DNA from: Desulfomonilaceae bacterium
GTDB lineage: Bacteria > Desulfobacterota > Desulfomonilia > Desulfomonilales > Desulfomonilaceae
Reading direction: 5' to 3'
DNA: 32,670 bases
Assembly (NCBI GenBank): GCA_031082285.1
Contig: JAVHLK010000049.1
Location: 3,820-36,489, forward strand
Positions 22,516 through 29,687 of the stretch are shown piece by piece. Within the stretch, counting starts at the first letter, position 1; each line of letters begins with the position of its first letter. Position numbers and translations under genes: made by a program. The notes beneath the pieces were generated by a model. That model made no database searches. It saw only the letters and a program-made list of their open reading frames with translations, and was not told the origin of the DNA.

Positions 22516-22974
22516 TCACGATGGCTGCGTGATGTCCAGCCACAAGGCCGCTGGGACGAAGCGCGACAAATGGCCAACATTCGTAGTAGCGATGACAACG
22601 TTCGCGACGTCGAGCGTCCTAGCTTGCGCTGCAAGAATCACATCTCCATCAAGAGCCTTGTCATCCGCTGTTGGCTCACCCTGCTGACGAGCCTGCGCCC
22701 AAAGGGCAGCTGCCATCCGCATTGCGGCCGTTGTGAGGGGGAGATACTCCAAGTGACCAACGAGATCATCGAGGCGCCTCAACCCTTTTACCTTGTTGGC
22801 TCGCAGTAGTTCACGGCGCACTTCGTAATCCGAGATTTCGGGTACGATGGTGCGGGCACCGTGGGTCACCAGAGCTTGCAGCCATTTCGCACATGCGACA
22901 CTTGCCGGTGAACGCCTCGGATTGGTCACGAGACCGAGTGGTCCCGCATCGAGCATTACGATGAGGCTCACCAC
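22516..22974 (-). CDS. PIN-domain toxin, VapC-type
   Basis: 152 aa from GTG 22974. PIN-domain proteins are Mg2+-dependent ribonucleases; as VapC toxins they cleave tRNA or rRNA when not bound by antitoxin. Acidic positions fit the fold: Asp9 in VMLDAGPLG, Glu46 in IVPEISDYEVRREL, Asp109/Asp111 in ALDGDVILAAQA. The fourth position is Asn132 in ATTNVGHLSRF, as in many active members. The start overlaps the antitoxin stop by seven bases (GTGGTGA), typical of a two-gene toxin-antitoxin operon. It is bordered by inverted repeats, suggesting the module was gained. Confidence 0.88.
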   Translation of the reverse strand: MVSLIVMLDAGPLGLVTNPRRSPASVACAKWLQALVTHGARTIVPEISDYEVRRELLRANKVKGLRRLDDLVGHLEYLPLTTAAMRMAAALWAQARQQGEPTADDKALDGDVILAAQARTLDVANVVIATTNVGHLSRFVPAALWLDITQPS

Positions 22975-23252
22975 GTCACACCCTGCAGCTCTGGGGTGAA
23001 GAGCCGGCGATTCGATAACCGGTGGTCGTCAAGTGCCTGAATGAGATACTCCCCAGTATCCTGCTGGTCTTGAGAGTCTGTTTCATCAAGCCACGACTGT
23101 AACAAATTTACCACTTCGGTGGTTCTATGCTTTGGCGGCACACACTGCTCCAGAACTCGTACAGTATACGCGTCAACAGGAACGCCGTGGCGCGTGGCCT
23201 CCTCAGTCAGACGTTTCTCAAGGTCCGGTGGCAAGTGAAGCGTGAGTGTCAC
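22968..23252 (-). CDS. VapB-like antitoxin
   Basis: 94 aa from GTG 23252, which follows GGAGA by about six bases. It opens MTLTLHLPPDLEKRLTEEA, a ribbon-helix-helix style DNA-binding N terminus (a strand, then two helices to about residue 40). A C-terminal tail (about 50-94) probably wraps the PIN toxin. RHH antitoxins repress their own operon by binding a palindrome at the promoter; candidates such as TTCCT/AGGAA lie just upstream but no operator is certain. It is translationally coupled to the toxin gene. Confidence 0.83.
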   Translation of the reverse strand: MTLTLHLPPDLEKRLTEEATRHGVPVDAYTVRVLEQCVPPKHRTTEVVNLLQSWLDETDSQDQQDTGEYLIQALDDHRLSNRRLFTPELQGVTW

Positions 23253-23645
23253 AGAACTTCTCCTTCAGGGCTCCTAACTGAGTTCATTGCTTTCGCGGGT
23301 AGGGGATATTCTTCCTTTCAGGAATGGCCTCCTGCCAATCATTCGAGGTGCGTATTCACCCCTCTTTGTCAGAATGGTACTCCGGCTCTTCCGGGCAGTC
23401 AAGAACAAGGACTGAATTGGTTTAACGATTGGATCAGATACGCATACGGTCTGGTGCGTGACTACCAGTTGCCGCGTAAGCCCCCGCAAAACGCGGGGAA
23501 AGGAGGCATTGCCGGACAGAAGCCCGGGAACGAGAGAAGAACCCTTTGTGGGAAAGGTTTTCCAGCCCACCGTTCTTTTAGGCAATTGAATCAAAGGCTG
23601 GAATCCCGCGTTTCGCGGGACTGTCCCACGTCGGTGTCGAGGAAT
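23253..23645. other. 393-bp non-coding stretch upstream of vapBC
   Basis: No credible gene is seen; the open frames here have no recognisable composition and no ribosome sites. It contains a CCCCGC/GCGGGG stem (23482-23498, 5-nt loop), an inverted repeat TTCCAGCC/GGCTGGAA (23570-23603) and the perfect hairpin TCCCGCG-TTT-CGCGGGA (23604-23620). It should hold the vapBC promoter, which I could not identify. The end abuts the stop of the MarR reading frame. Confidence 0.55.
23570..23620. repeat. Inverted repeat on the MarR side of vapBC, related to 22421-22469
   Basis: TTCCAGCC (23570-23577) and GGCTGGAA (23596-23603) repeat the core of the element on the other flank. They are followed by the hairpin TCCCGCG-TTT-CGCGGGA and CTGTCCCAC, comparable to CCTGTTCCAC after the first copy. 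The two copies bracket the toxin-antitoxin pair at a distance of about 1.1 kb. Confidence 0.55.
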
Positions 23646-24095
23646 TCAGCTGCCGACTCGATTCGCTCTGTCGAAGATACCTTGGAGCAGGTTGGTGGTA
23701 CGAGCGATTTCGTCGTCGGGGATTCCCTCGAGCACTTCCGCGAGAAGCCGTTCAACCTCTTGGATCACTGGGGCTTTCACGCGTCTCCCTTCGTCGGTGA
23801 GGTTTATCCTGAGCACTCTCCTGTCCGAAGGATCCGGAACACGGGTGACAAGTCCGTCCCGTCCCATGCGGTCCAGCAGACCGGACATAGTTGAGGCTTC
23901 CAAACCTGATCTTTTGCCTAGATCCACGACTTTGAGTCCATCCTCGTTCCAAAGGTGGATGAGGGATCACAAATAGGCGGGCTTCACATGGGGATCTTCG
24001 GCCTCCGCGAGACGCTTCTTCAAGGCCGATGTCACCACCAGTGTGACTCTTGAAACAAGGTAATACGGGCAAGCTCGAGGATCGTTCCAAAACAT
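23646..24095 (-). pseudogene. MarR-family regulator interrupted by an in-frame TGA (codon 43)
   Basis: Read from ATG 24095 (GGAGG about 12 bases upstream) the frame gives 149 codons, the normal MarR length, with one TGA at 23967-23969. Before it: an N-terminal dimerisation helix, YLVSRVTLVVTSALKKRLAEA. After it, in the same frame: SLIHLWNEDGLKVVDLGKR, then GLEASTMSGLLDRMGRDGL (winged-helix recognition region) and VPDPSDRRVLRINLTDEGR (wing). Family members normally have Gly or a hydrophobic residue at the TGA position, so a one-base change (GGA to TGA) is the simplest cause. A hairpin follows the TGA, leaving recoding possible. If not read through, the regulator is dead. Its targets are unknown. 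Confidence 0.7.
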
Positions 24096-24211
24096 ATCAA
24101 ATGCTTCCTCCAGTAATAAGCCCGTATCCCACGAAACGGAAGCGCAGGATCTCGGTCCTCGGTGTAAAGGCCGGCTGTCCTGCCGCACCGGCCTTCCGGG
24201 TCCGAACGGGG

Positions 24212-25567
24212 TTACATCCTTCCGAAGTCGTCTTCGATCCTCTCGATGTCGTCTTCGCCGAAATAGTCGCCCACCTGTACTTCAATGAACACCACTGGAG
24301 CGTCTCCAGGGTTAAATATGCGATGCTCCGCGCCTCGGGGAATTTCAATTGACTGTCCCGGCGACAGCTGAATCTCTTCTTCGAAGCGAGTAACTATGGG
24401 GGTGCCGTTGACGATGGTCCAACGCTCCGCTCGCCGTCTGTGACGTTGTAGGCTGAGCCTCTTGCCGGGATAGACCACGATGCGCTTGATCTTGTGATCC
24501 GCGCGGTCGGAGAGCACCTCATAGTACCCCCAGGGCCGATGATCTTCTCGCGTGTTCAAGTCCGGAATCCGTGAATATACCTTGATGTAGTCAACGGCCA
24601 TGCGATCGACGGAGAACCGTTCCTCCGCGATCTTTCTGCAGGCTGCCCGCGATATGCTCTCAATACGATTTACCGCCTGCACGGCCCGGGAAACCCCATT
24701 CACAAGATACCCGTTCACTCCGTCGGCTATTATCTCCGGCAAGGAGCCTCTTCGCGTTGCGATGACGGGGGTGCCGCACGCGTTGGCTTCAACCGCGGTG
24801 ATCGCGAACGGTTCGTCCACTCTGACGGGGTAGAGCAAGGCCAGGGCGTTTCTGAGAATCCGAATTCGAATCTCGGGACCGACCTCCCCCTCGTATTTCA
24901 CTCGACTTCCGTCCAGGAGCGGTCTGATCTGCGCCTCAAAGTACGGTTCATCGTCGACGGTTCCTGCAATGAGCAACGGTCTGTCCGCCCGTTCTGCAGT
25001 CTCAATGGCTTCCCTTGTCCCATGAGCTTCATCGATCGGTCCCAAATATACGAGGTAGTCCGCACACGTTTCCCTGAACGGAAACGACGCCGGATCGACC
25101 CCGGGGTACACGGTGGCCACGTACGTGAGACCGGGAGTACGATGCGAGTCGCTGACCGACGCGTAGTAGGTCTTCCCGTTGTACTTCTTGTACACGGGTA
25201 GAGTCGTTTCCGATATGGGATCGTATATGGTGGTCAGTACGGGTGTGGAGATCAGGCCGGCATAGCTGAGCGGCACGTGATCGGAGTGATTGTGAATCAG
25301 GTCGAACTCGCCGGCCCTCTCAAAAAGCTCCCCAAGGTGAAGGCATTGAGAAACCGCCGACTCCTCCCGATCGCAATAGTCCTCGTCGAGGCCGCGACGC
25401 GCCGTGTCAAGCCTTCGCGATGTGCCCGAATCCTCTGAAGCGAAGAGAGTGACGTCCACGCCGTGATCCGCGAGCCGTTGAGTCAGGGAAACAACGAGCT
25501 CCTCCCTTGAACCGCCGTTTCTCCGAGGAATTCGCCGCGCCGGCGGGGACAGGATTGCAATGCGCAT
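24212..25567 (-). CDS. Glycosyltransferase (GT4) fused to a type II phosphomannose-isomerase cupin
   Basis: 451 aa. Residues 1 to about 330 are a GT-B glycosyltransferase: N-terminal MRIAILSPP with a GGS loop, FDLIHNHSDH, and the GT4 nucleotide-sugar site EPFAITAVEANACGTPVIA. Residues about 340-451 are a cupin of the type II mannose-6-phosphate isomerase kind: RPWGYYEVL, LSLQRHRRRAERW, VNGTP, IPRGAEHRI and the terminal GDYFGEDDIERIEDDFGR. That domain usually forms the C-terminal half of bifunctional ManC/AlgA enzymes; here the guanylyltransferase is a separate gene upstream. The expected metal-binding His set is only partly visible (QRHRRRAERW where QxHxxRxEHW is usual), so isomerase activity is doubtful. 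ATG follows GGAGGAGG. Acceptor unknown. Confidence 0.85.
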   Translation of the reverse strand: MRIAILSPPARRIPRRNGGSREELVVSLTQRLADHGVDVTLFASEDSGTSRRLDTARRGLDEDYCDREESAVSQCLHLGELFERAGEFDLIHNHSDHVPLSYAGLISTPVLTTIYDPISETTLPVYKKYNGKTYYASVSDSHRTPGLTYVATVYPGVDPASFPFRETCADYLVYLGPIDEAHGTREAIETAERADRPLLIAGTVDDEPYFEAQIRPLLDGSRVKYEGEVGPEIRIRILRNALALLYPVRVDEPFAITAVEANACGTPVIATRRGSLPEIIADGVNGYLVNGVSRAVQAVNRIESISRAACRKIAEERFSVDRMAVDYIKVYSRIPDLNTREDHRPWGYYEVLSDRADHKIKRIVVYPGKRLSLQRHRRRAERWTIVNGTPIVTRFEEEIQLSPGQSIEIPRGAEHRIFNPGDAPVVFIEVQVGDYFGEDDIERIEDDFGRM

Positions 25568-25634
25568 AGTGAAATCCTCCTCCAGCTGATCTCATGCGCT
25601 CAATGCCCGGATCGCTCTTACCGGCCTCGGACGG

Positions 25635-25648
25635 GGCGACAAGTCGCC
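25635..25648. repeat. Short palindrome between manC and the GT4-PMI gene
   Basis: GGCGAC-AA-GTCGCC is a 6-bp inverted repeat in the 172-bp gap between the two genes. With so small a loop it is more likely a DNA palindrome than an RNA hairpin. Nothing else notable is in the gap. Confidence 0.35.
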
Positions 25649-25739
25649 GGCCGGCTGCATCCCGATCGCCGGGTGCTACACGGGGGCGTGGTCCGGTAAT
25701 CACGTCCCTTGAATCCTTGCCGCTTGCTCACCCGGATTC

Positions 25740-26813
25740 CTAAAGCAAGTGACCGTAACCTCTTGCCTTGAGGGCTTCTTGGAGTGTCTTCACGTCTTGT
25801 GCCCTGTCCTTTCGGCATATCAGCAGGGCGTCCGGAGTATCCACCACGATCAAGTCCTCCACTCCGATCAGTGCGGCGACTTTATGCGGCGACGAGACGA
25901 TACAATTGCTCGTCTCCAGATTGAGTACATCGCCCGTGGACGCGTTGCCTCGGTCGTCTCGGCCCCAGACTTCTTCGAGAGCGACCCAGCTGCCGATGTC
26001 GTTCCAGCCCACGTCCACCGGGATACAGAGAACATTTTGGGCCTTCTCCATGACGCCGTAGTCTATGGAGACCGAGTCGACCGTTTCATATGCGTGTCTT
26101 ACGGCGTCGGCCTCTTCGGGAGTGTTGAGTGACGGTACGATTTCCTCCATTGCGCGTGCCGGACCGGGCAAATGCGTTTCAAGGGCATGAATGATTTGCG
26201 ATACTTTCCACACAAACATCCCACTGTTCCATACGTAATCCCCGGAGGTAACGTATTTCTCGGCCGTCTCGGCATCGGGCTTTTCAACGAATCCCGCAAC
26301 CGTAAAGACCCCCGTGGAGTCAATACGCAACTCTCGCGGACCCAACTTGATATAGCCGTACGCGGTTTCGGGCCGACTCGGGAAGATGCCGAAGGTGAGC
26401 AGATAATCTCCTTGAACGGCCGCGTCCGCCCCTTTCATCAAGTTCTGCAGAAACTCTTGTTCTTTCGCGATAAGGTGGTCGGCGGGAAGGACAACCATCA
26501 CGGCATCAGGATCTATTTTACGAAGTTTGTACGCGGCGAGGGCAATACATGGGGCCGTGTTTCGTGCACACGGTTCGGCCACGATCATGTCCCCGGTCAG
26601 ACACGGTACCTGTTTCGCAATTTCACCGACATGAGACGCGCCCGCGACCACCATGACCCGGTCGTACGGGATCAGGGGCAGTACGCGGTCAATGGTGGCT
26701 CGAATCATGGTCTTTTCGCCGCTGATGGTGAGTAGCTGCTTCGGCCTGTTGCTTCTGCTCCGAGGCCAGAAGCGAGTTCCGCTTCCCCCTGCCATAATCA
26801 CTGCATAGATCAT
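25740..26813 (-). CDS. manC: Mannose-1-phosphate guanylyltransferase
   Basis: 357 aa, the length of the single-domain enzyme. It makes GDP-mannose from mannose-1-phosphate and GTP. The nucleotidyltransferase signature GGSGTRFWPRSRSNRPKQLL is at residues 9-28. VVLPADHLI marks the metal-binding Asp region, and GFVEKPDAETAEKY and WNSGMFVWK are family motifs. The C-terminal isomerase half found in bifunctional ManC/AlgA proteins is absent; a related cupin is fused to the glycosyltransferase encoded 172 bp downstream. The 270-bp gap before this gene holds only short unconvincing frames. Confidence 0.95.
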   Translation of the reverse strand: MIYAVIMAGGSGTRFWPRSRSNRPKQLLTISGEKTMIRATIDRVLPLIPYDRVMVVAGASHVGEIAKQVPCLTGDMIVAEPCARNTAPCIALAAYKLRKIDPDAVMVVLPADHLIAKEQEFLQNLMKGADAAVQGDYLLTFGIFPSRPETAYGYIKLGPRELRIDSTGVFTVAGFVEKPDAETAEKYVTSGDYVWNSGMFVWKVSQIIHALETHLPGPARAMEEIVPSLNTPEEADAVRHAYETVDSVSIDYGVMEKAQNVLCIPVDVGWNDIGSWVALEEVWGRDDRGNASTGDVLNLETSNCIVSSPHKVAALIGVEDLIVVDTPDALLICRKDRAQDVKTLQEALKARGYGHLL

Positions 26814-27083
26814 CGCGGCTCACTCTCGTGGTCGTGCCCCCTCACGCGCCGGCGCCCGTGGTCCTGTCTCCCCTCGGGTTCGCGAAAGCGTGAGGTTTTC
26901 ACAGGGTATGTTCCTCCATTTCAACTCGAGGCACATAATCCTCCACCGGGGGGAACTGGTCAAGAGGAGCTTTTCGGGATTCACGCCCATCCTTTCCCCC
27001 TCGGCCTGCAGGCGTTTCAGGATCCGGATCCGGTCGAGTTCGCCGAACGGAACGCGATGAATCAAGATCGGATCGTCCTCGTC

Positions 27084-28337
27084 TCAACGATTGACATGCA
27101 TCTCCACCTTGATCCGTTCCTCATCCCCGTAAATGAGTGCGACCATGAGGCTGAGGTACTCTCTGAGGTGCCTGGTGATCAGGAAGTTTTCCCGAACGAA
27201 CTCCTTGGCCTTGTGGCCCATCTCTTGAACTTTGTCGGGATGTTGGAGCAGATACCTGGTCCTAAGTGCCGCACCCTCAGGGCTGCTTACCAGAAAACCC
27301 GTGTGGTGGTTCACCACCTGAAGTCGAATACCGCCCGTGTCTCCTCCAATAACAGGCTTTCCCTTCCACATGGCCTCGGTAACGGTGAGCCCGAACCCCT
27401 CCTTCACGGATTTCTGCAAGACGATGTCTGCCCTGCGCTGAAGCGCGTTGATGGTCAGGTCCGCGTCGGGCGGCAGGAGGAGAATGTGGACATCCGGATC
27501 CGCGTCGGCTTCGAAGCGAACCTCTTCCAGCACCGCCTCGCCTTCGGGATCGTCCGTTGCCGCGCCGCCGGCCAGCACGAGCTGAACACCGGGAGCAAAG
27601 GCCTTCACCAGTCGGTATGCTCGCAGCACTCCACAGGGATCCTTGAATCGATCGAATCGTGATACCTGGAGCATTACGGGCCGTTGCGCGTCGAGCTTGA
27701 ATGGGGCGCAGAGCTCCTCGACCCGCTCGCTCGACAGGTCCATGTTCTTTTCGTTGAGGGGATCGATGCTGGGCGGAACCAGAAACTGGGTGTGCGGCAG
27801 AGACTGCGAGAAGTCGGCAAGAGAAAAGATGCTCGCCTCATAGTCCAGCGTGAATTTCCGAAGATATTTCCACACCGGCCTGTATGGCCGGCTCAAGTCG
27901 ATGTGACAGCGCCAGATCCATTTGCCTTTCCTGTTGGGCATCGACTGGAGAAGAAGCAATGGCTGCGGGTCGTGGATAAACACGATGTCCGCTTCTTCAA
28001 GCACGGAGCGCAATTCCTCTGCATTGGACGCGTTGGTTTCCTCGTATGTGCGCAAGAGATGTTCCGACATGGGTACCGGAGTCCCTTGAAGTCCATTGTG
28101 GAAGTTCTTGGTGCACTGATAGAAGGCCTCTTCACCCTTTACCACTTCCCATCGGGCGTCAATGCCGAGATCGTTCTTGAGTGGAACCAGTTCGCGGAGA
28201 ATCTCCGCCACTCCACCGCCCAGGCGCGTAGAATTGACGTGCACGATTCTGACCCCCTGGAGCAGCGCGGCCAACTGGCGAAGGTGTTCCACAACGTCTT
28301 GTCCGGCAACCGAGGCATAGTCTTGAACGGATCTCAT
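27084..28337 (-). CDS. treT: Trehalose synthase, glycosyltransferring (TreT-type, GT4)
   Basis: 417 aa from ATG 28337, which overlaps the upstream stop as ATGA; a longer reading from 28439 runs inside the previous gene. TreT makes trehalose from NDP-glucose and glucose. The N-terminal VRIVHVNSTRLGGGVAEIL with the following VPLKNDLGIDARWEVVKGE is characteristic of the TreT/trehalose phosphorylase group. FIHDPQPL, MLQVSRFDRFKDP and the GT4 motif EGFGLTVTEAMWKGKPVIGG complete the fold. The donor and the direction in this organism are inferred from family only. Trehalose would serve as a compatible solute or reserve. Confidence 0.87.
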   Translation of the reverse strand: MRSVQDYASVAGQDVVEHLRQLAALLQGVRIVHVNSTRLGGGVAEILRELVPLKNDLGIDARWEVVKGEEAFYQCTKNFHNGLQGTPVPMSEHLLRTYEETNASNAEELRSVLEEADIVFIHDPQPLLLLQSMPNRKGKWIWRCHIDLSRPYRPVWKYLRKFTLDYEASIFSLADFSQSLPHTQFLVPPSIDPLNEKNMDLSSERVEELCAPFKLDAQRPVMLQVSRFDRFKDPCGVLRAYRLVKAFAPGVQLVLAGGAATDDPEGEAVLEEVRFEADADPDVHILLLPPDADLTINALQRRADIVLQKSVKEGFGLTVTEAMWKGKPVIGGDTGGIRLQVVNHHTGFLVSSPEGAALRTRYLLQHPDKVQEMGHKAKEFVRENFLITRHLREYLSLMVALIYGDEERIKVEMHVNR

Positions 28338-29005
28338 GAGGTCGCTCTCCCGAAGTATTCGCTGAACACGCGGCCCAGATTTGTCCGAAGCTCGCTGAGT
28401 GTGGCAAAATAGGGGTCTATGGACGCAATCTGCACGCAAAGATCGCGATAGGTGTCGCCGAACCCGTCCAGCCAGGTGTAGAAGTCGTTCCGGCCACTCT
28501 GTAGTCTGTGCCGAGCGTCAATGAAGTGGTAGAAGACGCTTCCCAGAGACATACGAGGTACCGTTTCGGCCAGGTCTTCGGGAGACTCCACAACGCGGCC
28601 GGTATCAAAGACCACGATCTGCGATCGAATGAAGTGGAATTGACGGTCCGAAGGCACCACGGTAGGCCATTGGATCTCATCGAGTCGTTGCTCGACTATC
28701 TCAATGAGTTCATGTCGTAACGATTCCAGGTCTTGAAACTCCTTGGGATCTACGATGGCCAGACGTTCGGCCAGCATCTCATCGTGAACCTGGTAGTGGG
28801 TCCAGGTTGCAAAATCGTTGACGTATTGGGGATCGTCGAACCTGGGCCTCAGTCTGCCCCCCCAGAAGTGGTAGTAGATACTGCCCGGAGATATGACATG
28901 AAGTTTATCTCTCAGTTCTCTGAGATCCTGCGCCTTTTGCCCTGTCGCAATGGCAACCAACGCGCAGTCCTTGACCGCGAAAGGAGTTCTTGCATTGCTG
29001 TTCAC
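28334..29005 (-). CDS. DUF5752-like protein with internal duplication
   Basis: 223 aa from GTG 29005. I recall this protein as DUF5752, often next to trehalose synthase genes. It consists of two copies of a module of about 100 residues (about 8-108 and 122-219): compare SPGSIYYHFWGGR with SLGSVFYHFIDAR, DFATW with DFYTW, and LESLRHELIEI with LSELRTNLGRV. Both carry a central YHF. There is no signal peptide or membrane segment. Its stop overlaps the treT start (ATGA), so the two are translated together and may interact. The function is unknown. Confidence 0.78.
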   Translation of the reverse strand: MNSNARTPFAVKDCALVAIATGQKAQDLRELRDKLHVISPGSIYYHFWGGRLRPRFDDPQYVNDFATWTHYQVHDEMLAERLAIVDPKEFQDLESLRHELIEIVEQRLDEIQWPTVVPSDRQFHFIRSQIVVFDTGRVVESPEDLAETVPRMSLGSVFYHFIDARHRLQSGRNDFYTWLDGFGDTYRDLCVQIASIDPYFATLSELRTNLGRVFSEYFGRATS

Positions 29006-29174
29006 CGTCCTGTGCTCCCTGATTCGTCGATTTGACCGGCCGCCTGCTCAATGGTCAATGCCGTAGGCTATACATTACGTATTAAAGCAGAAATTGCAAT
29101 GCACAAGGTCAGGCGCACTTGTGTGCACGATGAACGGAATAGTATACTTGAGCAGTACAAGGGCGACCGCAACC

Positions 29175-29687
29175 ATGATCTTAGATCCCGGACTCAGAAG
29201 AGATTCTTTCCGCCGGCATATCCATTGGAGTACCCTCGTGCCCCCGGCGATATTGGGGGTGCTTTTGGCCCCGGGCCGTGTATGGGCCTTGCAAGTTCAT
29301 CCCGAACCCGAGGGACTTATAGCCCACCAATTGGCGCACCTCTTTTTTGCGACTACGATGGCGGTGCTGGCCTACTGGCTTCATGTCAACCGGTTCGTCC
29401 GGGAGCGAGGCTGGCGGCTGATCCAGATATCGTGTCTGCTCTTCCTCTTGTGGAATATCGGCGCGTTCGCCGGTCACTGGGCTGCCGCACACCTGCCCGA
29501 CGATATCTTTGTAGGCGAGCCCGGTTCGCTGTCTCGAAAGGTACTTTCAGGGCAGTCCGTCTGGGTTCTGCCGTACCTGATATTTCACCTCGACCACCTG
29601 ATCTGTGTTCCCGCGATCCTCTGTCTGTTGTTGGGTATCCGCTCTCTCTACGTCAAGGTGTTGGACGAGGACGGGGCGGGGTTCTGA
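29175..29687 (+). CDS. Small membrane protein upstream of a histidine kinase
   Basis: 170 aa from ATG 29175; an earlier ATG (29130) and TTG (29094) are in frame, and the start is uncertain. The N terminus looks like a signal peptide (RRDSFRRHIHWSTLVPPAIL to VWALQ). About three membrane helices follow: HQLAHLFFATTMAVLAYWLH, LIQISCLLFLLWNIGAFAG and LPYLIFHLDHLICVPAILCLLLGI. Several His residues sit at membrane boundaries (HQLAH, GHWAAAH, FHLDH) and could bind heme or metal. The stop overlaps the kinase start as TGATG, so it is co-translated and probably part of the sensor. No family is recognised. Confidence 0.72.
   Translation: MILDPGLRRDSFRRHIHWSTLVPPAILGVLLAPGRVWALQVHPEPEGLIAHQLAHLFFATTMAVLAYWLHVNRFVRERGWRLIQISCLLFLLWNIGAFAGHWAAAHLPDDIFVGEPGSLSRKVLSGQSVWVLPYLIFHLDHLICVPAILCLLLGIRSLYVKVLDEDGAGF

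Noticed and set aside
23274-23594. 106-aa minus-strand frame upstream of vapBC, possibly a transposase remnant
   Set aside because: No motif is recognisable, the composition is not coding-like, and the stretch contains palindromic repeats.
26820-27087. Short minus-strand frames (62 and 81 aa) between treT and manC
   Set aside because: They overlap each other, have arginine/proline-rich shadow composition and no convincing ribosome site or family resemblance.
29051-29686. Long open frame continuing upstream of the histidine kinase
   Set aside because: It overlaps the membrane-protein gene in another frame and has no membrane or domain character; the TGATG junction fixes the kinase start at 29687.
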